Shown one piece after another: positions 13,428-25,464 of a stretch of DNA of 64,000 bases (positions are counted from its first letter, which is position 1; each line of letters starts with the position of its first letter). The translations under genes and the position numbers were made by a program. The stretch is taken from contig MSJH02000792.1 of the NCBI GenBank assembly GCA_001931875.2, positions 398,734 through 462,733 of the forward strand, read 5' to 3'. This DNA comes from Byssochlamys sp. IMV 00236 (Eukaryota > Ascomycota > Eurotiomycetes > Eurotiales > Thermoascaceae). Below the pieces are notes generated by a model. It saw only the letters and a list, made by a program, of their open reading frames with translations, made no database searches and was not told the DNA's origin.

Positions 13428-13785
13428 GGTGGAGAACGTCGCAAGGATAAAAGGAAAAAGGAAATAGAAGAGATGCCAGACACTCTTTCAGATCATTATT
13501 CAGAAATCTCCTTTGCAACGAGGGGAGTAAGAGTAGTGCAATGGGAGGTACGCAGCAGGAAGAGAGGACGAGGTGCGGTAAGGTACCTAGGTATGTAGTA
13601 GTAGTACGCCAGAGCGTGGAGAGAGGATGATTGTCCGGGGGCGGGGAAAATGCGGAGAGCGAGGATTGCCGCGTCCAACCGTCGCATGTGAGCCGGGGCT
13701 ATCGGCTTTACTTCTGCTCGTGTCTAGCACATATACCCCGTTCTCTTTTGCTGAATTGTGCATCTTTCCATATCAAATAGACAAC
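13428..13785. promoter_or_regulatory. Divergent mccB/ivdA promoter with CreA-consensus cluster
   Basis: The 358 bp between the two start codons must hold both promoters. Four matches to the CreA carbon-repressor consensus SYGGRG lie on the + strand within 64 bases: CCGGGG 13635-13640, GCGGGG 13641-13646, GCGGAG 13652-13657 and CCGGGG 13693-13698. The first two are adjacent. CreA sites in close pairs are the functional kind in Aspergillus, so glucose repression of this amino-acid catabolic pair is a fair inference. A palindromic CCTAGG sits near 13588. Confidence 0.6.
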
Positions 13786-15371
13786 ATGGCCGCTCTTAGA
13801 GTTCCACAATTGCTCCTGCGTTCCTCCAGGACGCTCAGTCAGGTACAGCGACCGCTTGTGCAGACCCCTGTATGGCGCATGCTGTCAACAAAACATCCGA
13901 AGGGTTTCCAACTACCGACGGAAGAGGATTTGGTCGAATTGAGGGAAAGAGTGCAGGAATTCACGAGTAAGTCCTTGCTCTTCGGGAAAGGATTGATTTG
14001 ATGGGTCTAGCCATTGTACATCTCATTACTATATTCGGATGTTCTAATGCTTGCTTCATCAAGGACGTGAAATTCCCGAAGAAGTTGCTGCACGGACAGA
14101 TCAGCAAAATGAATTCCCCATGGAAATGTGGCAGAAGTTGGGAGAAGCTGGGTGAGTAACTAGCATACCCCCGGTATTATTCTGGATTACAGCTAAACCA
14201 GAATTCTCCTTATATCTCAGGTTCCTCGGGGTTACAGCAGACGAAGAATACGGCGGGTTGGCCATGGGATACCAGGCGCATTGTATAGTCCTTGAAGAAA
14301 TCAGCAGAGCTTCAGGTACTGAAGACCTATACCAGAACTTGATAGCGTTTTCCTAATCGTCCAAATAGGAAGCATTGGTCTCTCCTACGCTGCTCACTCG
14401 CAGCTTTGCGTCAATCAGCTTTCATTGAATGGATCGCCAGAGCAGAAAGCCAGGTTTCTCCCTGGCCTGATATCTGGCCAGAAGGTCGGTGCGCTAGCCA
14501 TGTCTGAACATTCTGCCGGTTCGGATGTCGTGAGCATGAAGACGACGGCGAAAGCTGTCGACGGTGGCTGGCTGCTCAACGGGACAAAGATGTGGATCAC
14601 GAACGTTAGTCGACTGCTCTCTCAAAGATCTTCTACGGTTCCTTATTTCATAGAACCTAACAATTTGGCAATATATAGGGACCCGATGCGGACTTCATTG
14701 TCGTGTATGCGAAAACGGAACCCGAGAAAGGATCCAAGGGCATCACGGCCTTCGTGGTCGAAAAGACCTTCAAGGGTTTCTCCTGCGCTCGAAAACTCGA
14801 TAAGCTAGGCATGCGTGGCTCGAATACGGGCGAGCTTATCTTCGAGGATGTCTTTGTCCCCAAAGAGAACATCCTTGGAGAGGTAAACAAGGGCGTCAAG
14901 GTCCTTATGGAAGGCTTGGACCTCGAGAGACTTGTTCTGAGTGCTGGTCCTTTGGGAATCATGCAAGCTGCACTCGACCTCGTTCTTCCCTACACCCACA
15001 CCCGAAAGCAGTTCGGGACTCCCGTTGCATACAATCAACTCATCCAAGGCAAACTCGCAGATATGTATACCAAACTCGCGGCTTCCCGTGCGTATACCTA
15101 TTCCACAGCTCGTGGGATCGATGCTTCTGCCGTCTCAGGCCACGGAACCGTTGTTCCCACGAAAGATTGCGCCGGTGCTATCCTCTACGCTGCAGAACGA
15201 GCCACCGAATGTGCCTTGGATGGTATCCAGCTGATGGGAGGAACCGGGTACATTAATGAGATCCCGGCTGGTAGATTGCTTCGCGATGCGAAGTTGTATG
15301 AGATTGGTGCCGGCACGAGCGAGATTCGACGAATGGTGATTGGAAGGGCATTTCACAAGGAATATTCATGA
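13786..15371 (+). CDS. ivdA: Isovaleryl-CoA dehydrogenase, mitochondrial
   Basis: An FAD acyl-CoA dehydrogenase converting isovaleryl-CoA to 3-methylcrotonyl-CoA, the step before the MccA/MccB carboxylase. Five exons: 13786-13966, 14064-14151, 14221-14315, 14369-14604 and 14679-15371; 430 residues. A basic presequence ends near [19 protein letters not shown] and substrate motifs are [36 protein letters not shown] and [20 protein letters not shown]. The catalytic base position supports IVD over other family members. [20 protein letters not shown] carries the IVD-type glutamate. The C-terminal loop reads [12 protein letters not shown], without the glutamate that MCAD-type enzymes carry in their YEGT loop. 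It is transcribed away from mccB and converges on the unrecognised gene at 15692. Confidence 0.96.
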
Positions 15372-15691
15372 ATATGAGGGCAACGCCAACATGTTTATCT
15401 TATCCACAAGAGATCTTATGACCCCTTCTCAGAGGGTAAAAGCAGTAAATGATCTTATGAGAGTGCTGAAGAAAGCCAAAACGCAGATCCTAAAACCGCC
15501 TGATCTAGTTGTTCGAGTTTATCATACACCTTATGTATTCTGAAGTTACCATGGAACTTTCCTCATATCATGTGCATGTCTGCTAGAGAAAAAACTAGCA
15601 GTGGGGCCTGAATCTATAAGCAATGAATTATAACTGTACAGAATCGAGAATAGCTGTGTTGTTTATCATCAATCATGCTGCTCGGCATGAC
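15372..15691. other. Convergent 3' region
   Basis: 320 bases between the stop codons of ivdA and the next, opposing gene. AT-rich; presumably two overlapping or adjacent 3' ends. Nothing else is seen. Confidence 0.6.
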
Positions 15692-16973
15692 CTATTTGTG
15701 ACCATTTCGCGTCCTGGTCGACCGTCGAACGTTCGTTTTTGGTGGAGACGAAGCTTCTTTTACTTGATCGTTTGCCTTTGTTCTTCTCGCCGGGGCAGCA
15801 CGCTTCGGTCGAGGCTGAGTATTCTCCGTTTCCTTATCCACGGATTCTGAAGCCCTCCGTTTGCGCTGCGAACGTCGCCCCACAGTAGAGGGTACAGGCA
15901 CCTCCACAGCGATAGATATTTTCTTATTCTCGTCGCTTCTCGTTGATTTCTGCTGGGAGGCTTTGGTAGATGGCCTTTGCTCAGGTTCCGCTGCGTGGTC
16001 ACTCGCACCAGGTGGTTTATCCTGCACTGTGGCCGTACGTCTGAGTCGGGATGTAGATTTCCGCTGTGGCCCGTCTTTCGTCTTTACGGCAACAGCTGGC
16101 TTTTCGGCACCATTGATAGATAGAGGGGGTGGCGTGAATGATGTGCCCGTATCAGCTTCCGTAATCTGTTGAGGAACATCTGCTCTAGACACATCGCCTG
16201 ACAACGGATGACCTTCTGGAGTGATATCTGCAGACCCACTTGAAATCTTCTGTGTCTTTTCTCGTCGGCTCCTTGTAGCAGTACCATTACTACTAGAAGC
16301 AGACTTGGTAGTGTTGGATTTTCTTATCCCGTTTCCGTTCCGTTTGGGCTGAGAGTCCTTAAAGATCTCTCGCCAGTTCCTGAGGAGAGCCACCTTCTCC
16401 CCAAAACCGGGTTCATACAGCTGTGCTCTCTGGACAGCGGCATCGTCCGATTTCTTCCATACGACGCCCTTGAAGGACGACGCGTCTATCCGCTCGAAGG
16501 GCGGTGGAGTCTCTTCATCGTCCAAACTCAACTCCGGTATGTCATCCACCCGTGCAAGTTTTCGCTTCTTCGTATCTCTCGTCTCATCACCATTCCCTTG
16601 GGACTTTGTACGGCTTCTGTAAGGGGACGTTCGAGTGCTCCGCAGTTTACGAACCACGGGTGCATCGTCATCGTAATAATCATCCGAATAATATTCCCAG
16701 TCGCTGAAGATCTCTACGAGTTCGAGGGCAGGGTCATCCACGGGTATAGGAGAATGCTGGGCAGTTTCCGCTAGGTTATCCTGTAATATCCGAATTTCAA
16801 AGTCAGTTCTCGTTTTCGGTTGCATTTCACCAGACAGATTTCCACTGCAGAAAATTTTTTCACGAGGGTTGATGGGGTGTCGAGAAACGCACAGCAATAT
16901 CAGGGTTTGCGTCCTCAGCCCAATACCATTCGTCCTCGTAGTCATCGTCGACGAAGTCTTCATCGTCCGACAT
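15692..16973 (-). CDS. Charged, low-complexity protein of unknown function
   Basis: I do not recognise a family. Two exons, 16973-16893 and 16780-15692, give 389 residues. The start chosen is the ATG at 16973, which opens an acidic segment (MSDDEDFVDDDYEDEWYWAE) that splices in phase to DNLAETAQHSPIPVDDP. A tyrosine/aspartate-rich block LELVEIFSDWEYYSDDYYDD follows, and then a short conserved-looking core around FKGVVWKKSD and ALLRNWREIFKD (about residues 140-190). The last 200 residues are Lys/Arg/Ser/Thr-rich, with several basic clusters (RRSQRKRRAS, PRPKRAAPARR, NVRRSTRTRNGHK). The composition suggests a nuclear, possibly chromatin- or nucleic-acid-associated protein; that is inference only. 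It lies inside the leucine block and is divergent from mccA. Confidence 0.8.
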
Positions 16974-17632
16974 GGTGGATAGGGACTCAAAACGCCAATA
17001 AGAATTGTTCAGAGAAAATGCGCGGTCGAAGCCAAGACAGGAGTCCGCCCCATTCAGGCTATGTTGGTGGTAGCAGCGGTTCTCGAGGTAGGAAAAGCTA
17101 ACATTTCATTCCAAGCTTGCTTTCATCATATGCCGATACCAAGAATAGCTAGAAGGTCAGGTGCCAGGAACTACCCTGGTTTCCGTGATCAGCGAAAAAA
17201 GGGTCTCCAAAGCTGACAAGACCACACGAAAATGTGCCACGTCTGCAACCTCAATTCGAATTAAACAGTGGCTCAGGAATAAAAGTTGTCTCAGCAAAGA
17301 CAACGTCTAGGCTGGAAAATGTGACCGCAGCCTTTGAGATCTGAATTTCCCTGCGTTTCCGCTTTCCTCTTGCGGATCCCGAATTGGAATTCCAGGACAA
17401 GGATGGATCGGCGGTGTCACGTGCACGGCTCTTTCCCCGCGTTCGCTTTCCGTCGGCTTAACCATTTTCTGGGGTTGAGGGGGCCTGCCGAGGAAAGGGA
17501 AGAATGTAATACGTCTCTTTAAGACACCTGTCTGACGGCGGTCTTGTTGATTTCGAAGCATGATTTGTGTTTCTGGAAATATTTACCACTTATTGTTTTG
17601 AGATCCAAAGCAAGAGCTGAGTGTACAGTGCA
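16974..17632. promoter_or_regulatory. Divergent promoter between the unknown gene and mccA
   Basis: 659 bases between two start codons on opposite strands. A single CreA-type match (CTGGGG) lies near 17470; no paired sites as in the mccB/ivdA promoter. The stretch otherwise shows no repeats or RNA gene. Confidence 0.45.
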
Positions 17633-20109
17633 ATGCCTCTGTCCTCGCTTCTCCGCACTACTTCCCGACTGGGGTCGGCTGCAATCCGATCAACAGCTGC
17701 AAGAGCTGCTTCAACAGCAGCAAACCCAGCTGGTGGCCAGACCTCTCTCAACTCTATCCTCGTTGCAAACCGAGGCGAGATAGCTTTGTAAGTCTTAGTA
17801 AGGGCATCTTTGCAGAGGTCACTCTAGTAACGACCAATTATTTAGGCGAGTCGGACGGACAGCTTCTCAACACGGTATCCGCATAACTACGTTGTACACA
17901 GACCCTGATGCAAAATCCCAGCACGCTCTAAGCTCGCCCTCTGCCTTCAATCTGGGACATACATCGGCGTATCTCGACGGCGATCGTATAATAGAGATTG
18001 CTAAGAGGGAGGGTTGTCAGGCTATACATCCCGGCTACGGCTTTGTTCGTCATTCCCCAGCACCAGGCTGTATTTCAACTTTCTAACAGGTATACAGCTG
18101 AGCGAGAATGCTGCTTTCGCCCAAAAGTGTACGCAAGCCGGCCTAGTCTTCATTGGCCCACCATGGAAGGCTATCGAGGATATGGGAGACAAGAGGTCAG
18201 CCCTGATAACCCTCCTACAGACTAGTATCACTGATCCAAATCTAGTCGGTCGAAGGAGATCATGACCGCAGCAGGCGTGCCCTGCGTTCCAGGATACCAC
18301 GGCAGCAACCAGGATCCAGCATTCCTCGAACAGGAGGCCGATAAGATTAAATACCCAGTGCTGATTAAAGCAGTCAAGGGCGGAGGAGGAAAGGGCATGC
18401 GCATAGCCAATTCCAAAGCGGAGTTTCAAGATCAGCTGCGGTCAGCTCAGTCGGAGGCTCTGAATTCCTTCGGAGACGATCATGTGTTGATTGAGAAATA
18501 CATCACGACGCCACGACACATTGAAGTGCAGGTCTTTGCGGACAAGCACGGAAACTGCGTCGCTTTGGGTGAGCGAGACTGCAGCATTCAGAGACGCCAT
18601 CAAAAGATTTTGGAAGAGTCTCCTGCCCCCGATCTGCCTCAAGAGACGAGGAAGGATATCTGGAACAAAGCAAGGTCGGCTGCATTGGCCGTGGGCTACG
18701 AAGGTGCAGGAACTGTCGAGTTCATTTTCGACAATGAGACGGGCGAGTTCTTCTTCATGGAGATGAATACCAGGCTCCAAGTTGAGCACCCAGTCACAGA
18801 GATGGTTACCGGCCAAGATCTGGTTCACTGGCAGATCCTCGTCGCTGAAGGAGCCCCTTTGCCACTTACCCAAGAAGAAATCGAAGCCACGATCATGAAT
18901 AGTGGCCATGCCATTGAGGCCAGAATATACGCTGAAAACTCTGACCAAGGCTTCATCCCTGACTCTGGACTGCTCACCCATGTGCGAACACCTACTCTCG
19001 GCAAAGATGTGCGAATTGATGCTGGGTTCGTCGCAGGAGACGAGGTCTCTGCCCATTACGATCCTATGATTGCGAAGCTTATCGTGCGAGGCGCAAACCG
19101 AACGGAAGCCATTCGCAATTTGACGCTCGCCCTCGAGGAGTATGAGGTTGCTGGACCTGTTACCAACATTGAGTTCCTGAAGGCCGTGTGCCAGAGCGAA
19201 GATTTCGTCGAGGGCAAGGTTGAGACTGGGTACATTGAGAAGCACAGAGCGGAGCTCTTCGCGGAGAAGAGTATTCCGGACGAAGTGCTAGCCCAGGTCG
19301 CGCTGGCTTGTCTGATCCAGGATTCCACATCTGAGCCCGCCGTCCAAACTCACTGTCGAGGACCCAGAGGAGGATCCGTGGGATTCGGCCCTGGCTATCA
19401 GCAACGACAGTTCACCTTTGCAGAAGAAACGGCAGCTGCTGGACACGGCAAGGAGCATGCAGTCGAGGTGCACCAAACTGGGGAGGACAAGTTTCGTGTC
19501 ATTGTCAACGGACAAGTATGGGACAACGTGACGACCCAGGTTGACTTGCAGTCGAGGGTGGTGCGATCATTCTTCCCCCACACACGACTGGACACTACGG
19601 TGATACGAGACGAGAACTCGGTGATCGCATTTCAGCGGGGTCGACAGTATCGCCTGGAAATACCGCGGGGGAAATGGATGGAAAAAGCACTGGGCATCCG
19701 TGATGTTGCTAACAGCGTACTAGCACCGATGCCGTGTAAAATCCTTCGTGTTGAGGTCCAGGCAGGCGACCGGGTGGAGAAGGACCAAGCGCTGGTGGTG
19801 ATTGAGAGTATGAAGATGGAGACGGTCATCCGCAGCCCGCATCACGGGACCATTGCGCGGGTTGTACACAAGAAAGGGGTAGGTCACGCCGCACGTCCAG
19901 CTTTTCTTCGCTATCACCCCGGTTTGGCACGGCCCACGGGGCACTTCCATCGTCATTCTTCGAGTCTTCTTAACTCCCCACAACCCAGCGGGTCTGGGCC
20001 CTCGATTGAGTTAACTAACTATAACTATAACTGACTGCGCTGACTTGTGCAGGATCAATGCAAGAGCGGTACGCCGCTGGTCGAATTTGTCGGTGACGAT
20101 GCAGCATAA
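17633..20109 (+). CDS. mccA: Methylcrotonoyl-CoA carboxylase alpha (biotin carboxylase/BCCP) subunit, mitochondrial
   Basis: The biotin-carrying subunit of 3-methylcrotonyl-CoA carboxylase: it carboxylates its own biotin with ATP and bicarbonate, then hands CO2 to MccB. Five exons: 17633-17787, 17846-18044, 18098-18195, 18246-19878 and 20053-20109; 713 residues, as expected. A Ser/Arg/Ala-rich presequence precedes [16 protein letters not shown], the start of the biotin carboxylase domain. [31 protein letters not shown] (ATP-grasp glycine loop) and [18 protein letters not shown] are present. The C-terminal biotinyl domain has [13 protein letters not shown], whose lysine between the two methionines is biotinylated. 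Introns 2 and 3 use weak donors (GTTCGT and GTCAGC). Without them the reading frame breaks, so naive prediction would split this gene. Confidence 0.95.
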
Positions 20110-21511
20110 TCTGCCGGCCGTCGTGGTTGTGTTGGAGATTAGAGTCACCACGGACCAGGCCTACCATATGATATGAGAGCGTAAATCCGGAGATCGTGCG
20201 AGGTGATCGGTCGGGACACTCGGGATAAGATGGCTTCTAGCCATGTTCGGACAGTTCGGGGGCGCTCTCGGCCCCAGATCGAGGGCCAGCGCTTAGGCAC
20301 ACAACGGCCACGGCTTTCCCCGGAAGTCGGGGAGACAATGGAAGAACAATATGGAAGAATCATAGCCAAACTCTCTGAGGACCCAAGAACGACCTGGAAG
20401 CCGCCATGGCGGTTCCAAGGCACCACACCAGAGTTATAGCTATAGATAGTAACTATACGATATTATGGTACGAACAATGGCAACAAATACTCTTCACAGT
20501 TAGCACCAGCAATGGAATAATTCCCGCTATCCCACATCCTTCCAGGTCCTGTATCTCAGCTTCCCCCCTCGTCGCAACTCCTCGTTTCTGTAATCGTGTC
20601 CTCGGAGCGGTGAGGGTCCGATACTGAATTTTCTTTTCTTTTCTTTTTTCTTTTTTTTTTTCCTTTTTTTGGGCATCGTTTCACCGTGTACCATAGAATT
20701 GTTAACAGACCCTGGTGGTTACTACTACTATGGCCTGATCGTCAAGCACTAGACGGTAAGCGACAGGGACCAGCAGACCTATTTAATGCCGGGAGCAGCC
20801 ACCTCAATGGGCGGTGGCCGTGTTGATCGGACCAGGCAGATGACAGAGTTGAGGTGGGATGTTGAACAAGCAGGGGAAGCTATCTTGGACAGTGCCAGGA
20901 CGGTGTTTGGTCGGTGGCGTCTTTTGGGGAAAAGCATGGACAGAGCTGTCGCGGAGTGGCGGCTGCGGAGAGAAACTGATAGATAGTCTGATAGTGAAAG
21001 CATGCCGCGTAGCTTTGTCCGTTGGCCGTGTTTACCTAGTAGATTCTGGGCAAGGGGGGGAAGTTGGACAGATCCGGTCGAGACGGGCCTGAAACTGCCA
21101 CCGCTGGACATCACATGGTTCGCGCACCAGCCCTGCATGTTTTGAAGCTCTGCAAGCTTTCTTTATTAGTACCTCTCTCCCGTCCGAGTTGTCTTCTGTT
21201 TCCTTCGAGATATCTTGTCAAGCACGTCGCGTTATCTGCTCTCTGTTGATCTCCCTCAGCAGCAGGCCACTGGTGTTCTGGTGCCGCCTCAATTGCTGTT
21301 TATCCTCGCCTGCGGAATCCCTAGCTAAGTAGCTTCCTGCCTTAGGCTTTAGTTCAACGTGTGTATCTAGAGCAGAAGAAGCAGAGTGAGTTAGGGTTTC
21401 CACTCGCTGTCGAGCTATTTGAGAAACATATCAAGTCAGCTTACTCTTCCTCTCCCAACTCCCTTGTTCTGCTGTCACTAAGACCATGTCAGGTTCTCCT
21501 GCAAAATCACC
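20110..21511. other. Intergenic between mccA and the SDR gene
   Basis: 1.4 kb without a supported gene. 20631-20668 is a C/T tract (TTTTCTTTTCTTTTC followed by T runs). The last 300 bases before 21512 are pyrimidine-rich and likely hold the promoter and leader of the downstream dehydrogenase. Short frames at 20779-21138 on both strands show no family signal. Confidence 0.5.
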
Positions 21512-22674
21512 ATGTTCAAGCCTGTGTTGTCACGTACGGCCGTGAGAGCTGTCAGCCGGGCTACTGCCTCTCGGGTTGTCAATGGCGCCCGTCCTATTTC
21601 CACCACGCATGCGATGCTGAAGGATGAGCCCAAAGACAAGGATCCCTTCGCCGCCGCCACGACTGCTGCTCCCGGGGGCGCCTCCGGTCAGCACGAGGGT
21701 GCCTGGGCGCGTACCGACGAGAACGTCAAGATTGAATACCCGGAGGACCATGAGATGCCTCGCAGCCCTATCGTCCAGGGCCGTGGTGGTATGCACTTCA
21801 AGCGCACCCTCGCTTCCTTCTCCCTGGAGAACAAGGTCAGCGTGGTCACCGGTGGTGCTCGTGGTCTGGGTCTAGTTATGGGCCAAGCTCTTGTCAACTC
21901 TGGCTCTGATCTGGCCATTGTCGATCTCAACCAGGCGGAGGCTGAGGAGCAGGCTCAGAAGCTCGTCCAGCAGTTCCGTGACGAGAACCCGGGACTGGAC
22001 CCTGAAGAGTAAGTTCGGTCCAGCTTCTACATGTGATGAACATCCCCATCTAACAACTGGAAATAAGCCTCCCTAAGGTTACTGCACACTACTCTGACGT
22101 TTCGGACCCCGAGTCCGTAAACAAGGCCTTTGCCGAAATTCTGTCCGCCCACGGCAAGGTCGACAACCTGGTCACTTCTGCTGGATTCACCGAGAACTTT
22201 GATGCGATCTCATACCCACATGACCGCATCAAGAAGCTCTGGGGTGTCAACGTGGATGGTACTTACCTGTGGTCCACTGCTGTTGCCAAGCACCTTATGG
22301 ATCGTAAATCCCCCGGTAGCATTGTCATGATTGGCAGTATGTCTGGTGCCATTGTCAACGTTCCTCAGCCCCAGGCTCCGTACAATGCCGCCAAGGCCGC
22401 AGTGCGACACCTGGCTGCATCTTTCGCTGTCGAATGGGCTGGTCACAACATCCGGGTTAACTGCATTAGCCCCGGTTATATGCTGACGGCCCTGACTCGC
22501 AAGATCCTCGACGAGAACCCCGAGCTTAACAAGAAGTGGACCTCCTTGATTCCTGTTGGCAAGATGGGAACTCCCGAGGACCTCATGGGTGCCGTCACCT
22601 TCTTGCTCAGTGATGCTGCCAAGTACATCACTGGTGCGGATCTCCGTGTTGACGGTGGTTACACTCTTACCTAA
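21512..22674 (+). CDS. Short-chain dehydrogenase/reductase, polyol dehydrogenase-like, with mitochondrial-type presequence
   Basis: A classical SDR related to D-arabinitol 2-dehydrogenase and L-xylulose/sorbitol-type reductases, interconverting a polyol and a keto-sugar with NAD(P). Exons are 21512-22008 and 22068-22674, giving 367 residues. The first about 100 residues are an extra N-terminal part: an Arg/Ser/Ala presequence (MFKPVLSRTAVRAVSRATAS) and a hydrophilic linker, which suggests import into mitochondria. The catalytic domain then shows the cofactor loop VVTGGARGLG, an acidic residue in AIVDLNQ that favours NAD, TSAG (in place of NNAG), the serine in GSMSGAIVN and the YNAAK Tyr-Lys pair. 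It ends with GADLRVDGGYTLT. The exact substrate is uncertain. Confidence 0.88.
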
Positions 22675-25464
22675 GGGCGCCACACCGAACAGCATTTGAT
22701 ATTTCACAATCTTAGCGTTCTGTTTATTTCAACTGGAGCAAAAAACATGATATTGGGTTCGGTTATAGACGGTTGTGATTTTCTTACGACGGGCAACATC
22801 ATAACATGTGTCTCCTGGGCCGACTCTTCGGTTCATGGCTTGTGGTCACTATTCTGTCTATTTGATTCAACGATCCGGAGTTGCACTTTTTTGACTTTCT
22901 TGGAAGTGCATCACGTTGCGTCCAGGGGTCCTTCTGTTACGGCTTGTTGGCCTTGCTTTCTGTGTTCGAGTGCAATTTGATAGATCATGGCACTGTGGAC
23001 TGTTGGGATGGGTACGACGATAGACTCGTGCGCATCTCTGTTTCTGGGACGGTTGTACAAGGCGCTAACTAATACTCATGTCCAGGCGACCTCTGGCAAC
23101 CTGGAGTTTTTGTTCTTACTCTGGAACTAGCTTCGAACTGAAGCCTCCTTGTCTTCTGTCGGACCTTTTGCTTCATCACACTGATAGACCTGTATCACGG
23201 CCCACTTATGACTCACGAACAACAAAAGCATAGACCATAGACTATAGATAATGATACCCATACAATTTATCGACACGAAGAAGAAGAAAAGAGAGAGGCA
23301 AAAAAGGATGCTGATACATCTTGAAGACAAGGACGAAAAAAAGAAAAGAAAAGAAAAGAAACGGGAACGATTCAGCAAGATGAGAGTATGACTTGCATTT
23401 TGATTCCTGAGACATCATAAGAGGTTGTAAAAAAACTGCTTGCCTATGTCCGAGGCATTCCCAACGTCTTTGGAGTGCGCGTCTTGTCGAGCTTGGTCTG
23501 AAAATCATACACCGTGAACCTCAGACATAGTCGCTCAGCAACAGTACAGCACAGCTTTCAACTTCCTCTTGCCACTTTATAAGTAAGGTTTATTAGTGAG
23601 CGATGGCCCCCCGAAGTAAGAATCGATAACTAGAGCCGCGGACGTGAAGTTCCTACTACTACTCTAGAATTTACAGATTACAGATCAGATCGGTTCCAGA
23701 TCAATAACGTGGAAGAAAATCGAAGAGGCCGCGGGTGGTTAATTGAGGGGTAGTTGATACTCTAATTGCGTCGAATTTGATTGAGTGAATGCCGCGAAGG
23801 GATGTTGAGCATCGTGATTATTCCGATGGGTGAGCTGCGCGAGCCATTATGACAAAGGAGGGTATCGATAGTTAACTAAACTAATTGATTTCAGTCGTAC
23901 GGAGTACGTAGTTTATAAGGCTTTTTTTTTTCCTTCGAGAAGTAACTAGTGTCAAGGGTGGACTTGAGCCAGGTACCTTGATGACATACCTAAATTTGAG
24001 CTAACTAACTATGAACTTATGTATTTACCCCGGCCAAATCGAACTGCTGTCATCCAGGTGGTTCGCATACCGCTTTTCTAGTTAGTAGGAATGGCCTGCT
24101 TCAGTCTCCGGACAATTGCATGAGTCCAGCAGGACCGCTTTTTCAGAGAACAGGATATACAAGTACGGAGTATAGCCAGGCGGTTCTCTCGACTGCATTA
24201 TTGGCCGTGTATATATATGCGCTATTATTTGTGTTTAGCAGATAATGCGCCTGGTGAACTCCCAGGCACAGAGTAATGCCTGCATCTGGGAATGGACAGC
24301 CATCCCTGCAGGGAGGCGATGCAGCCACCACCGATCAGCACCTTAGAATCGGGATTAACTAATATATCTTAGTGCCCGAGAAGCCTGTATCTATTAATTA
24401 CTGTACATATTATTAGATCCATTGTGCTCTGTCAGAATCTCCGGATCCTCAAGGTCGAATGGCAGTGGTCACGGTATGTATGAAGTTAGGGAAGGAAGAA
24501 CTCGTAGCGGTGCTTTGGGGCTCTAGTTAAGTCCAGAGCAGAGAGTATTATTATTCGTCAAAAATTTTCGAAGCAAACTGGAAAACCGAATTCTTCACCT
24601 CTGGTTGCACGATCGACGATTAGATTCGCCAAGGCCGCAGGAATGGAGATTGCCCGCTCATCTGGAGTCGGGAACTCCCCCACATGGCCACAATCTGATC
24701 CTTAACTTCTGGCGCAATTCCGTGGCATGCGAACCAGAATCTCTCCGTTCGACGGGTCAACGTTGCAGCGAAATTGTATGACCCAATATGGGGAGCAACT
24801 CCGATGTCTTTTAAAATGACCGAACATGCATGATTCCCGAACATCCGCTTCGTGCCGTTCTGGCTGGTTTAGCCCAACAGAGCACGTATTTATGGAAGAT
24901 GCGGTGAAGGATGCCGTGAGAACGGAACGAATGGGAAGTAGAAGGATCATGTACCATATCTAGTGCCACCTTTCTTTGTCCATATTATTCCCCAAGGCAT
25001 GTTTTCGCATCAGAGCATGATAGCATGATTGACAGGAGTAATAACTCATAATCATTATCAGGGGACTACTAGTCTAGTGGAAATATGGTTCTATAATCTA
25101 TACCCAACCGACGTCTGTGCTAGGGAAGCTGGGCATCTAGCTCGTTCTCTGGTGCCGGGCCGCGCCGAGAACCAAAAAAGCTCCTGTTTTGATGACAAGC
25201 TATGACGGGACTCGGCGACCGGCTGATCGACTCAGCTGTAATAAACTGTAAAGGATTTTCTCGAAGATCTTCACTCTTGTCTGGAGTCCAGTGTTGCGGA
25301 CGTGGCCTAGCAGAGGTTGATCCTACAGCGGTGGCAGAGTTACCATAGCCGTGCCTTGCGGAGCTCACTTCCGCCCTTCCCCAAACGAACGGGTTGACCT
25401 TCTGGAAGCCCAGCATCGACCAACAGTGCCTCCTGGCATCGTGATCCGTCTCGTTTGAAACAGA
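22675..25464. other. Intergenic
   Basis: About 2.8 kb with no supported gene. There is an A/G-rich simple tract at 23276-23362 (AAGAAAAGAAAAGAAAAG). Two copies of the TACGGAGTA 9-mer lie at 23898-23906 and 24164-24172. Minus-strand frames at 24620-24844 and 25120-25416 have no recognisable family and no clear splice partner. Confidence 0.45.
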
